Assembly: GCA_018697195.1 (NCBI GenBank)
Contig: CM031878.1
Location: forward strand, 3,026,492-3,090,491
Direction of reading: 5' to 3'
Length of the DNA stretch: 64,000 nucleotides
From: Certhia americana
Lineage: Eukaryota > Chordata > Aves > Passeriformes > Certhiidae
Part shown: piece by piece, positions 1-10,804 of the stretch
Position numbering within the stretch: the first letter of the stretch is position 1
Layout of the letters: the number at the start of each line of letters is the position of its first letter
Notes under the pieces: generated by a model
What the model saw: only the letters and a program-made list of their open reading frames with translations
The model's database searches: none
What the model was told of the DNA's origin: nothing
Position numbers and translations under genes: made by a program

Positions 1-62
1 TATAGTCATGCTCAGAGTATTCCTAATATAGTGAATGAGATACAGCAACAGGCTATCTCAAC

Positions 63-375
63 AGTGGGTTTTGGTTTTAGGGTATTTTGTGCTTGTTTGT
101 TTGATTTGAGGTTTTGTTGTTGTTTTGGGGGTTTTGTTGGTTTTGTTTTGTTGGGGTTTTCTTTGGGTTGTTTTTCTAGGCTTTTTTGTGAGATTTGGGT
201 GGTTTTGTTTTTGCTGGGGGATTTCTGGGGAGAATTTTTTTTGCTTTGTTTTTCGCTCTTTTTTGGGGGATTGTGGGGGGGGTTGTTGTGGTTTTGTTTG
301 GTTTTTTGTTTGTTTGTTTGTGGTTTTTTGGTTGTTTTTAAGTGAATTTGATTTAAAAAAAAAAAAAAAAAAAAA
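63..375. repeat. GT-rich low-complexity block followed by poly(A)
   Basis: The plus strand is almost only G and T from about 63 to 345, with several runs of four to eight G (127-131, 153-156, 216-220, 227-230, 265-269, 275-282). A pure A run of roughly 20 bases follows at 353-375. Open frames across it translate to Phe/Cys/Gly/Leu-rich strings and are composition artefacts. Similar blocks occur at 36365, 38186, 52049 and 59727. Confidence 0.8.
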
Positions 376-2142
376 GATTTACATGCACTCAGATAAAGAT
401 TTCATTTCCTCAGACTACATCTTATCCACTAAGCTACAGATTAGTGAAGCTCTCCAACATTTTTTTTTTCCAAGCAGCACAAATATCTTATGAACAGAGA
501 CTATGCAAGAGGAAGTATAACACAGGATTTCACTGATTTACCTGTAAAAGGAGTCAAAGAGGTGATTCAGTCACTTATTGATCAAACTGTCCCCAAAGAA
601 AATACATGAAGATGACAGGCAGAAAATCTGGCACATGAATTTCTCTCTTCCTACCCTGGGGGTCCCTCTGCAATTCTGGAGAAGATCCGTGTACTCATTC
701 CTCATCGCTCTTGCTAAAATAGACCTGGACTCCTTAATTACCTCCCTGAACACAACAGTGAGACGCACAGCAATGATATTCTCAGGGCACAGGCTGCTGA
801 ACAAAGAGAGGATTGTGTCAGTCACCAGGAACTGTCAGGCATGGCTCTGTGCCACAGTCTGAGGCATAACACCCATTTTCTGGCATTTCAGCTATTTGAA
901 CACAGTCAACTGGAACAAATTTTATTCTTTTTTTTAATAATTTTTTTAATTATTTCTTTTTTTTTTTAAATAGGAGAGATTACTACCTTTAAATGTCTTG
1001 CTGGCCTCTGAGCCCCAACATGGTTCCATTTGCTTTGGCAGTTGACTGAATTTCTTCAATTGCCTTTGGCTGAATTCCAGTTCCTCAGTTACAGGTGTCT
1101 TTTATGAGAGCAAGGCCTTCTGAGGAATGAGCAAACCCTTCAGATTTCCAGGGTACAAAAAGGACACCTCATGCATAATTCGCAGATGTTTATCAAACCT
1201 CAGAATTTTTGACTCCTAATGTGGTTCAGGTTTTTAAAATGTCAATGGGAAGAAAACAAAAATGAAAACAAATATCAAACCCAAGAAAACCCGTCACTTT
1301 TGTGTGGTTTTCTGAGCACCTTGCTCAATCTTACAATCTGACCCTATCTGAGACCTGCTCAAAAATAGCTTTCTGAGAGACTGATCTGAATGGTCTCACA
1401 AATGGGATCCCAACAGAGGCAGGCAGGCAGTGAGTAAGAGTTCTGATGGCAGAAACTAGAATTACTCCTTTTGGGTTAGAAATGTTGCTGACAACAGGCC
1501 AGAGGAATAGAAACCAACTGGGGTTAGAAAGGTAGATAGTCTTTTCTGAAACTTAAAAATTGATAATAATCTTATTATTGATTTAAGAATAAAAAGAAAT
1601 ATTTGGAAATGTGGATCTGTGGAAGCTTTTTCCTAGAGCTGTTTTTAGTTTTTAAGGAATTGTAAAGTGAAGTTGTAATCCTATATCAGTATGGCTGATC
1701 AAAGTTTGTTGAAAATAATAATAAAAACTTATTGAAAAATATCATAGTGAGCCAACTGGAAAACATAACACAAAATTCTAAAAATGTCATGCAAGAGTAA
1801 TGTTTTGGGACGTATTTTCCCATATATTTTCCCTACCAGATGGTATTTTTGGGAAAATGACTTGTTCTGTTTCCTACAGGAGAGGTTAAGAGAAACATGG
1901 TAAATAATCACATCAATTTTAGAAAGGTGTGCAAACTCTGATTCTTTACTTTTGGTTAATAGACCTATGACTTTCTGTAGTAATTCCAGGAACTAATCAG
2001 AAAGGGACATACCTGAGCTCAGTGTGTTGTGGTGGCCAGGATAACACTGAGTAGATGTTTTGACTCTTCCATAGAGCTTTAGCAACCATACCAGTCAGTG
2101 TTTCAAATGGGACATAGATTAGAGACTCCAATTCTCCTGTTT
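376..2142. other. Unique AT-rich sequence
   Basis: No transposon that I recognise and no convincing gene. Short T-rich runs lie near 928-970. One open frame that looks protein-like, on the minus strand at 571-834, is listed separately. Confidence 0.5.
571..834 (-). other. Possible coding remnant, unrecognised
   Basis: The minus strand is open for 88 codons (834 down to 571) and its translation is less biased than most open frames here. It includes SSLCPENIIAVRLTVVFREV followed by IKESRSILARAMRNEY. An AG lies just upstream (after 832 on the minus strand) but without a pyrimidine tract. A GT lies after an AGG near 658, which could be a splice donor. The frame opens with GTG rather than ATG. 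The plus strand is also open across much of the same stretch, so chance remains likely. I do not recognise a family. It could be an exon, a decayed pseudogene or noise. Confidence 0.15.
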
Positions 2143-2224
2143 TATGCTTATATATAACAATATGTATATGTTGTAAGCTTATATATAACATATATATATT
2201 ATATATATATATGTATATGTTTTA
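2143..2224. repeat. TA-rich simple repeat
   Basis: Alternating TA tracts with a repeated GCTTATATATAACA unit (2146 and 2177). Likely microsatellite expansion. Confidence 0.75.
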
Positions 2225-2344
2225 CATTTGGCTACATTACAGTGCCTCCTTAGAGAGAGATTTAGAGCAACAAGGGGTCTCTATTTAACAATTATTAGCC
2301 AGACACCAAGTAATGGTTTCCCAGAAATTTATGGCTATGATTTA

Positions 2345-2790
2345 TAGAATCACAGAATGGTTTGGGTTGGAAAGGACCTAAAGCTCATCTTGTTCCATCT
2401 CCCTGCCACAGGCAGGGACAACTTCCACTGTCCCAGGTTAACCAAGCCCCATCCAACCTGGCTTGGGGCTCTTCCAGGGATGAAGCAGCCACAGCTTCTC
2501 TGGGCAACCCTGGCTTGGGCTCTTCCAGGGATGAAGCAGCCACAGCTTCTCTGGGCAACCTGTGCCAGACCTCACCACACTCACAGTACAGAATTTATTT
2601 CTTACATCTAATGTAAACCTCTCTCTGACCATTTAAAACCATTTCCCCCTTCACTTACTACTTCAAGCCCTTTCAAAGTCTCTTTCTGACTTTCTTGTAG
2701 CCCTTTCAGGTACTGGAAGGTCACAATTAGTTTACTCTGGAGCATTTTCCCTTCTGAACAATCAAAACTCTCTCAGCTTTTCCTCATAGC
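2345..2790 (-). mobile_element. CR1 LINE, 3' end fragment
   Basis: Starts on the plus strand with AGAATCACAGAATGGTTTGG, the reverse complement of the CR1 tail. The usual CR1 3' blocks follow: the GGCAGGGACA segment, the CCAACCTGGCTTGG segment, the AGCCACAGCTTCTCTGGG segment and the TTTCTTGTAGCCC segment, fading near 2790. It is 5'-truncated like most CR1 copies. An internal tandem duplication at 2458-2560 is described separately. Confidence 0.95.
2458..2560. repeat. Tandem duplication of 51-52 bp inside CR1
   Basis: Two adjacent copies, 2458-2509 and 2510-2560, differ only by one G in the GGGG/GGG run near the start. Other CR1 copies in the window have this segment once, so the duplication arose in this copy or its source. 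Confidence 0.95.
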
Positions 2791-3589
2791 CACAAAAGTA
2801 ATTTAATCCCCTTTTATTCTTTCCCTTTTAATCTTAGTTCCCAGGAAGAAAAAAAGGCATTGCAGGTAGAAATCCTTGCTGCTCACCACTGCAGAACCCT
2901 ACACTTTAGGGCTGGAGCTACAAGATAAGAGGCAGTGGATGCTCCCTGTGAGAAAACCAGCTCTGCCACTGCACTAAACTTTGCTGCGCTGATGTGCGTG
3001 TTATGAGTATGTATTTATGCATCCAGGAGCATGTCTTTCTGCCCTGCGGAGAAATATAAATTGTCGTGAGTGAAAGTCCATGAAATAACCTGTGGGATTA
3101 GGCAGTTTTTTGTCAAACCTTCCCGCTGCTCCCTGTGCTTCATCCCACTAGATGGCACCGATCATCTGCTGCATCCTCCGTGCCGAGCCCCGCTCTCCGT
3201 GCTGGCTCGCCCTCCTTCCCCGGCGGGCTGTGCATCAACACAGACGGACTTTTGCACTCAGAAATAAAGCTCACAAACCCGCCATTCCCAGTGAATGCCA
3301 AATCAATCCTTTTCCGTTCCCCCCGTGTAGCTAAAGGGTTCAGGAGCAGCGGGCAGAGATATTGACAGCACGCCCCAGGCTCGTCGTCACTCCTGGTTCT
3401 GATCTGCAGAGATCAGTATTGCCCCCGGCTGAGCAGGCCTAGAAACACAGATACACTATGAGACTGTTCAGAAGCATGCTATTTACAGGGATATGAAATA
3501 ATGTATAAAATATATACACATAAGTATAAAGAAATCTGACCAGCAGGTCAAGGAAATTGATTCCCCTGCCACCTCCAGTGTATAAAATC
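2791..3589. other. Unique sequence with CpG-rich patch (about 3100-3440)
   Basis: Between about 3100 and 3440 CpG dinucleotides are much more frequent than in the AT-rich flanks, for example around 3160-3215 and 3310-3395. The patch does not match CR1 or the LTRs seen here. Three overlapping open frames (3070-3365) are short and unrecognised. It could be a regulatory element or a small CpG island. It contains the CTCF-like motif at 3145-3159. Confidence 0.45.
3145..3159 (+). promoter_or_regulatory. Candidate CTCF binding site
   Basis: CCACTAGATGGCACC fits the vertebrate CTCF core consensus CCASYAGRKGGCRSY at every position. It lies in the CpG-rich, non-repeat patch. The match is seen directly. 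Occupancy is inference, since a 15-base match can occur by chance. Confidence 0.45.
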
Positions 3590-4060
3590 CCAGCTGGACA
3601 ACACCATGAAACTCTGAGGTTCCCATCACAGGAAGGACATCCTGTTGGAGTGAGTCCAGAGGGGACCACAATGATGCCCAGAGAGCTCGAGACCAGCTGA
3701 GGGAATTGTTCAGCCTGGAGACAAGAAAGACGCACAGAGAGCTAAGAGACCAGTACCTAAAGTGTCTCCAAAAAAGCTGGAAAGTCACTTTGGACAAGAG
3801 CATGGAGTCATACAATAAGGGAGAAGGTCTTCAGACTGTAATTATTAGATTAGATGTTTGGAAGAGCTTCTATACTCGGTGGGTGGCAAGCCAGGGAGAC
3901 AGGGAGACAGAAACTGTAGATGCCCCACCCCTGGAAGTGTTCTGGATGAGGTTGGATAGACCTTGGAGCAATGTGTTCTAGTGGAAAGTACCTCTGTCTA
4001 TGGCATGGGGTTGCAACGAGATGATCTTTGACATCCATTTTGACCCAAACAATTCTATGA
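3590..4060 (+). mobile_element. CR1 LINE, 3' end fragment, diverged
   Basis: Runs in the CR1 sense direction. It has the GTTCAGCCTGGAGACAAGAA block, the CACTTTGGACAAGAGCATGG block, the GATGCCCCACCCCTGGAAGT block and the tail ending CAAACAATTCTATGA at about 4060. Substitutions are many, so this is an older copy. Minus-strand open frames at 3439-3815 and 3850-4074 are largely antisense to it. Confidence 0.9.
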
Positions 4061-4507
4061 GCCCAGATTTCCAATTATACTTTCTTTCACCTGCCCAGAA
4101 AGGTTGTCTGCTCTTTTTATAGAATCATAAAATGGCTCTTTTCATCAATATCAGTTATTGAGAGCCAGTAACTTTTCAGTAGTGATGTGGGAATGTCTCA
4201 GCTTTAAAGCTGTTCCCTTAGAAGAGGGCACCTGTTTTGCAGAGACCTTGTAAGATCAGTCCAATAAAACATGGCTGAGAGTAGTACAGCAAGATTTTAT
4301 CTGTGCAAGCTCCTTGAGGATTAGAGGAATGCTACTGATACCACCAAGCAAAGGGAATGGGAGTTTTGCCATGGAACAACAACATATGCAATTGTTAAGA
4401 ATGTGCAAAATGAAAATAGTTTGAATCAAGGTGCAGACATTTTTACCTCCTGATTTACAAATCTGGCACTTGAAAACACAAGGTATATTTACTTTGTATA
4501 CAAGGCA
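4061..4507. other. Unique sequence
   Basis: A tiny piece resembling a CR1 tail (TAGAATCATAAAATGG near 4119) has no supporting CR1 body. I see nothing else. Confidence 0.5.
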
Positions 4508-4610
4508 TATAATCATAGAATCCTTTAGGTAGGAAAAGCCCTTTAACATGATTGACTTGAACCACTAACCTAAAAATATCAAGTCCACCACTAAATAACA
4601 CCAATGTGAG
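4508..4610 (-). mobile_element. CR1 LINE tail fragment
   Basis: AATCATAGAATCCTTTAGGT leads into a segment with AAAAGCCCTTTAACATGATT and the AACCACTAACCTAAAA block typical of another CR1 subfamily. Only about 100 bp remain. Confidence 0.75.
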
Positions 4611-4867
4611 AGGAATCCTATGATTCAAGAGAGAGGTAAAATACTGCAGATGGAAAATAAGACAAAAATAAGGTAAAAACTAGGTAAAAATATTCCCCAG
4701 CTCAACTTTTAGTACCATATGGTCACAGATAATATATATATAAAAACAGTCTTCCAGTATTACACAAGTAAAACAGGATGAAAACTATTTAAAAATGGGA
4801 AGGGTCTATGTTAAAGAGAGGTGACATGTGAAGAGCATTGAAAAAATGACTGATTGAAAATTCTTTT

Positions 4868-5038
4868 TTTTTAATACAGAATCATCATAAAATCATAGAA
4901 TCATAGAATGGTTTGGGTTGAAAAATACTCTAGACATTATCTCATTCCATCCCCCCCTGCCATGGCAGGGACACCTTCCACTATCCAAGGTAGCTCCAAG
5001 TCCTGTCCAGCCTGGCCTTGGGCACTGCCAGGGATGAA
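4868..5038 (-). mobile_element. CR1 LINE, 3' end fragment
   Basis: Several copies of AGAATCAT at 4879-4908 form the CR1 tail in reverse. GGTTTGGGTTGAAAAATAC, the CCTGCCATGGCAGGGACACC block and CCAGCCTGGCCTTGGGCACT follow. The copy is cut off at about 5038. Confidence 0.92.
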
Positions 5039-5465
5039 CATTTTTACAGATAGGCTCCATTTTGGAGGTTTACCTTATGATATTGTTTTTTTTGCTTAGA
5101 ATCTGTTTTGCTTCCCTCACAACCCTGCAGCTACAACCACTGCAGGCTGCTGATTATCATGGAAAACCCTAATTGCAACTAACTTCTGTCAAGTAGAAAA
5201 CTGGTGCTAATTTTGTACTGGATGAGACCATTTAATTCACATACAGAAAAAAAGAAAAAAAAGGTACTCATTATATCTGCTTGTTCCTGTGAATCAGTAT
5301 TTAGGAATTTCTTTTATGCAGAGTATTTAATGAAATTATTCTGATTTCACACCAAAAAATATACAAAACAAACCTGACATTCATACACCCATCACCAAAC
5401 AAGAACAACAAAAATGAAACCAAACACAAAATCTTATTTCACACATCCCTTTCTCTCTCTCTCTT

Positions 5466-5496
<31 letters not shown>

Positions 5497-6654
5497 AATG
5501 AAACATCCAAATCTGTTCCTCAGAGGCTTTAAACAAGCCTGTTCACAACAATAGCTGGGTTTCTTCCAGGAGTGCATTAAGAAACATGACTCTACTGTCA
5601 CATTTTTTTTCTCTTTCATTCTTTTCCCTGAGGGAAAAGCATCATATGCAATGGAAAGACTCATTTTGCTCCAGTGTTTGGTACTAATTGGCTTTTCCTA
5701 AACAGTGAAGGCATCACGCCCAGGAATATCATGTTCCCATAGAGCAGCTGAGAAATGACATGGACTACTTGAGGCCAGATCATTTTTTGTCAGGAGGGGA
5801 CAGAATCTCCAGGCGTTTCAGTTTTTCACCTTAATCTCATGGTGAAACTTTACATTATTATAGTCAAAACCAAGCACAATATTTTGATTACTTTTAAATT
5901 GTTCTTTTTCTTAGTGGAATTATTCTGCGTACTCAAAGCCAGATCTGAAGTCCTTTCTGAAATGCAATTCCCATGCAAGTGAATTTGTTACACATCACTT
6001 CAGTTCTATTATACTTGGCAGATGATCTTTTGCTCACTTTTAACTGTAAATTTCTCAGGAGTTTTATAGACAGTACTTGAAATGGTAATTCAGGCACTCT
6101 GTAATGAAGCTAGTAGGCAAATGCAAAGAGCTGGAATGATGCATCATTATAAACAGACCATTTTAGCAACAGTTTGTGACAATAAAAGCATAAAACTGGG
6201 GTATCAACACCGTGCCTCTTTTGAGAAACAATATCTTCCAGCAAAACATGATAACCCAATACTATACTTTGTTATACTTTTTCCGCAATCTGCTTTTTTA
6301 AACATCTCTGAGTTGATTCCAGTGATGATGTGCCCAGATCTCTTACAGGTATTTGACCCGTTAAATTGATGATATTTGATTATCTCTTTCTTTCTCCCAT
6401 TCCTTGGACTTTCCTATCATCTCATGATAAAGTTTCTGGATTATTTGACTCTGATCTTGATTTGAAAAACAAAGATGGTCATTATTTTTTATCTCCTATT
6501 CTGATCCTAAGCCAACCCTGCTTATCAATCTGGTCTTTCCAGCCAGGAACAGATTAACTTTTCAGCTCTGTAAAGTGATAGTCCTTTCACTCTTAATAGC
6601 TTGAAATGGCAATATGAGAATTAAGTACCTAATGTCAACAAAATGGGCAATAGG
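5039..6654. other. Unique AT-rich sequence with T tracts
   Basis: Long T runs at about 5464-5496, preceded by a CT-rich stretch. Open frames at 5434-5664, 6082-6369 and 6366-6557 are short, AT-biased and unrecognised. I see no gene. Confidence 0.5.
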
Positions 6655-6660
6655 TCTTTT

Positions 6661-7011
6661 AGAAATATAAGCAAATATAATTTTGTGTCTAATAATATAA
6701 GTTTGAGGATCTAGAATGGACTTTCTGTACTGAAGGAAAAGAGGCAAAAATATTTCGAGGAATTGAGATATAAAGACAGTCTCTTAGAAATATAAGCAAA
6801 TATAATTTTGTGTCTAGTTTGAGGATCTAGAATGGACTTTCTGTGCTGAAGGAAAAGAGGCAAAAATATTCCGAGGAATTGGGATATAAAGACAGTCTCT
6901 TAGAAATATAAGCAAATATAATTTTGCGTCTAGTTTGAGGATCTAGAATGGATTTTCTGTGCTGAAGGAAAAGAGGCAAAAATATTCCAAGGAATTGGGA
7001 TATAAAGACAG
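6661..7011. repeat. Tandem repeat, 116-bp unit, three copies
   Basis: Units start at 6661, 6786 and 6902 with AGAAATATAAGC and end with AAAGACAG. The first copy has a 9-base insertion near 6692 and is 125 bp. The second is 116 bp and the third about 110 bp. The copies differ at only a few positions, so the expansion is fairly recent. The minus-strand open frames at 6562-6747 and 6827-7165 just read the repeat. The period is not a multiple of three, so the same motifs appear in shifted frames, which argues against coding. Confidence 0.95.
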
Positions 7012-7545
7012 CTAGAAAGCTTTCAATGTCTTCAGCAGAAAGTCTGATTTTCCACAGCTTCTTTATATAGAGTACAAAATTAATCAGTGGTCTGCTTGCT
7101 GCCCTGTGGTCTGTTCCCCTGGGCTTTGAGCTAAACCAGGTGTGCCAGAAGTATTGAAGGACCACTCAGCACAGCAAGAACCCATCTATCTAAAGTGATA
7201 AGATTCACTGTTGGGCTTTGTAGTAAAACCAGACATCCTTCAACTGTGTGACAAGAAAAATTTCACTGGCAAGTTGGTAAAAGAAAAAACAATTTCAATA
7301 TCAATCTCCAGACTTGAAAATGCAAAATAACTGCACTATTTTTTGTCATGTTCAGTATGTTTTTCCTATTCTGTGAATTTTTCATTACATTGATTTACTT
7401 TTTTCATGAACAACAAACAAAAACATTCCGTGAAAGTCTTCCTGAATTACATATTTTTAGAATGTTGAAAGAAACACACAGAATTCATAGCACAGGAAGT
7501 CTATAGTTCATGCCCTTTAATGCTACCCATTACAAAAGTCTTTAA
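7012..7545. other. Unique sequence
   Basis: No recognised repeat and no supported gene between the tandem array and the LTR. Confidence 0.5.
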
Positions 7546-7930
7546 TGTCACGTTACAACATGAAATAAACACACGAACTCACTACAACTCTCTTCACAAA
7601 GAAAGGAGGAAAAAAGAGGAAGTTTATTGTGTACCTCGATATATATATACCATTCCATAGGTGACCAGGGATTGGAGGGTGAAGTTGCCACCTCTCCAAG
7701 CACACTGGTCAAACCAAGAGTCCATCAAATCTCTCTTCCTCTAGAAAGGAATGCAAAACAATCATTGTTTACATGAAAGTGTGTGAGAACTCCACTACAA
7801 GAATGCAAAACATCAGAAGGCTAAGAAAAACTTTCAAAGATCAGGGCAACACTTTAGCATATATTAATTGCTACAGACTGACCAAAACAGCAGGCAAAAG
7901 GTGTTAGGGAATATTTGTGTGACACACTTC

Positions 7931-7962
<32 letters not shown>

Positions 7963-7971
7963 ACCTTGACA
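7546..7971 (-). mobile_element. Probable endogenous retrovirus LTR (ERVL-like)
   Basis: Read on the minus strand it begins TGTCAAGG (at 7971) and ends with the complement of TGTCACG (at 7546), giving short imperfect terminal inverted repeats. A poly(A) signal AATAAA lies at 7628-7623 on the minus strand, with a TATATATATA tract just upstream of it (about 7641-7650). A purine tract (AAAGGAGGGGAAAGGA) immediately precedes the start, as expected of a polypurine tract before a 3' LTR. An A run of over 20 bases sits just inside the 5' end. The flanks show no matching target duplication. Internal sequence to the right is not recognisable. Class assignment is inference. Confidence 0.5.
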
Positions 7972-8722
7972 TCCTTTCCCCTCCTTTAAAGGATGTGAAT
8001 ATCAAAGCGTGTTCACAAAACAGCCTTGGGAAATGTGTCCAGAAGCAAATAGGCAATTAGACATGATGCTAACTGATCTGGAAGAGGAGCTGAGAATTCA
8101 CTGCACATCTCTTTCTGTCTCCTTATATTGCAATCTAACTTTTTGTGCTTGGGTTCCATGCAAAAGCATAACTCATGTTTTTCTAGTTAGTCACCAGACT
8201 AAACAGAGAGATTTGCATCTGATTTAGTTATTCCACACTCCCAGTTCTGGTAAATGGACCTCTTCTCAGTGTGGTCAGTGGAGAGTAGATGTCATTCAGT
8301 CCATTCTAAAATCAAAGATAATAACAGGCCAAATGAGTCACTCACAGAATTTCCTATTTCTCTACACAGACTAAAAATAGGGCCTTGGGAGACTAACTCT
8401 GATTGAAACAACTTCTTTGTAGATTCTTAATAATGGATGAGATTGGTGTTGTTGAGATGTCTGTCATTAAACTCAAAGCAGGTTCATATTAAATCATCTT
8501 TTTGTCCACTCAGCCAAAACCTTACCCAGTATGTTCCACAGCAGCATCCCTGTAGTTTGCATGCAGTCACCTGAGATGCTGGCTCAAGGGAAGGGGGAAG
8601 TAAAGCAGGGCTTTTTGTTCCTGCCTCCAGAAATTTCGATGTCCTGGCTTTGTGCAAGTTTTTGGCAGCACCCACAAGCTCCAGTCATGGAAAAAAGGAA
8701 AGAAAAAAAAGAAGAAAAAAAA
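7972..8722. other. Unique sequence, possibly decayed provirus interior at its left edge
   Basis: The first 20 bases hold the purine-tract complement next to the LTR. The rest shows no recognisable retroviral protein and no gene. A purine-rich A tract (8690-8722) abuts the next CR1. Confidence 0.4.
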
Positions 8723-8723
8723 A

Positions 8724-9020
8724 ATGGTTTGGGTTGGAAGGGTTCCTAAAGATAAATCCCACCTGGCCTTGGACACTTCCAGGGATAGGGCAGCCACAGC
8801 TTCTCTGGTTCTTCCCTGTGCCAGGGCTTCAGGAAAGAATTTCTTCCTAACATCTAATCTAGCCCTGCCCACTGGCAGTAGGAAGCTATTCATTTTCCTG
8901 TCACTGCAGGACCTCTCCAGGTCTCTTGGAGCCTTTGAGGTCCAGAGCCTTCTTTTCTCCATGCTGAACATTCCCCAGCTCTCTCAACTCATCTCCAGGG
9001 CAGAGCTGCTACAGCCCCCT
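8724..9020 (-). mobile_element. CR1 LINE, 3' end fragment with internal deletion
   Basis: Starts GGTTTGGGTTGGAAGGGTTC, then jumps directly to the CACCTGGCCTTGGACACTTC block, so the segment with the GGCAGGGACA motif is missing. The TTTCTTCCTAACATCTAATC and CTGAACATTCCCCAGCTCTC blocks follow. The tail abuts an A-rich purine tract rather than ATTCTATG units. Confidence 0.93.
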
Positions 9021-9454
9021 TGATCTGCTCTACAAAGAAATAAGCATGAAATTCCAGAAAAGTGTTAGAGAGCCTACAACCCAACAGCTGCAGAGTAGAA
9101 ATTATACTAGGAATGCTTTTAATTTCCACATCTACTGATGGTCACAGATCAAAGCAAAGTAGCTCAGATTCAGGGCATGTAAATTAGAAAAGCTAGAAAA
9201 TTAAATATTTTCACATGACACCTTTTTTATTAGGCAGAGTTATACTAGTGATCAGATGATAGAAGATCTTTGCCTTGAAGAAGTGTTCCTCTGCCATTTT
9301 ATTCACATCCCTCCAATGTTCTCCCTTCTTAGCACATTTTATTCCTCACATCTACAAATCAAAAATCTGGGGCAAAAATTGTCATGGGATAAAACATGAT
9401 AGCATTCTACCAGATTGTTTTAACTTCTTTAAATCTCTGTTTCAGTAATAATAC

Positions 9455-9504
<50 letters not shown>

Positions 9505-10079
9505 ATTTATAAAATTGTACTCCTTACATATTCCATGAAATATTTAAATTGTTATTAAAAAAAAAAAATCACTAGATTTTAAGTTTTACAGAACTTGTTC
9601 TAAGTTATCAGTTTATTAAAGTACTTTGTTTCTTCTGTAACTGCTTCCCTGAAGTCTCTCATCTTTTATTTGAGGAAGTTTTCCCCATCCCAGAGAGGTA
9701 AAAACACTGATGTCCAAAAAATTCTGTATGAAATGCCTAAATAGTGGAAGAGTTGCAAAAAATAATGAGGTATTTCATTATTTTTATGGCTCCATTTGAC
9801 ATTTTGCAGAGCTTGGGCAACATCCTGCCTCATGGAACAGTAATTTAATACCTCACAGAGAAGGGGAATTGGGCTGGTTAACAGAGTGCCATTGGCTTTC
9901 CAAGAATTTTCTGTCAAAACTCCTCACAATGAAAGTGTTAAGGGAAGCCAGGTTAGCAAATTAGTTGGTAAAGTTCTAACACTAATTGAAAGAGACTTGA
10001 AAGAGCAGAAGGTCACATTTTGGTCATGGTACTGCAGTATTTACCCACAGGAAAGATGAAGGGTGCCTGAAGAATTGCA
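9021..10079. other. Unique AT-rich sequence
   Basis: Contains the TTA microsatellite and a short A run near 9558. The minus-strand frame at 9666-9917 is unrecognised. Confidence 0.5.
9457..9503. repeat. (TTA)n microsatellite
   Basis: An uninterrupted trinucleotide run of about 15 units. Confidence 0.97.
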
Positions 10080-10460
10080 GGAGGTGGTAAGAATCAGTGG
10101 TAGAATAGGAGAATAAAATGTTTGTTTCAAGCAAACATAAAGTGATTCATGTGGGGAAACTAAACCTCAACAGCCTAAACTTTATGTTAGAAGAAATGTA
10201 GTCTGTGCGAATTACTACAACTCAGAGATGAAATTGGAGTTTATAATAGACAGTCCATGAAACCACCAATGAAATGTTCCGCTGCATCCAAAAGGGCATG
10301 TTAGAAAGAAGAAGGAGAAAAAGAGCAACAAACATTATTTTGAAAATTGCTAAATATGTCAGTGTACTCTGCATCCTGAGCAGGTGGGATTCTCAGTAAA
10401 CACGTAGCTGAAATAATCCAGGTCCCAAATTAGTGAGGAACAAGACATACAAGAGGGAAA
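10080..10460 (+). mobile_element. Ancient CR1-like ORF2 3' remnant
   Basis: The order of motifs matches the end of the CR1 reverse-transcriptase frame in older amniote copies: GTGATTCATGTGGGGAAAC, then ATTACTACAACTCAGAGATG, then GACAGTCCATGAAACCACCA, then the CAAAAGGGCATGTTAGAA block, then CTGCATCCTGAGCAGGTGG. Stops and indels break every frame. It may belong with the CR1 3' end at 10805-11100, same strand, about 340 bp further on. Confidence 0.5.
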
Positions 10461-10804
10461 AAAATTGAAGGGACAATAAAATTTACTTTGGATTACTTTT
10501 CCAGTTAAATTACTGAAAGCATCAGATGAAATTCATAGGTAGGCAGTCCAAGATGACAAAAAAAAAAAGGATGTGATTATTCATACAGTCCATACTGAGG
10601 TGTGCTAACAGTCCTCAGAGGTGCTCCAGCTGCTGGAGTCTGCCTTGGTTCAAGGGCAGGATGGGCAATACAATCCATGAAGGCTGCTAACACCACCTAT
10701 GACACTATCAACCTCTCTGGAAGCTCCCAAGTGATGCATGGAAGAGTATTCTGCAAAATTACCCCTTTATATTTTTACTGGGTGTGATTTTCCCCTCCTA
10801 CATT

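Noticed and set aside
31..493. Two plus-strand frames of 104 and 122 codons
   Set aside because: They read GT-rich low-complexity DNA and a poly(A) run. The residues are Phe/Cys/Gly/Leu strings with no domain.
4116..4140. AGAATCAT-like tail resembling CR1
   Set aside because: No CR1 body follows, so it is too short to call.
6562..7165. Minus-strand frames sharing a repeated peptide (e.g. RKSILDPQT)
   Set aside because: The shared peptide comes from the 116-bp DNA repeat. The period is not a multiple of three.
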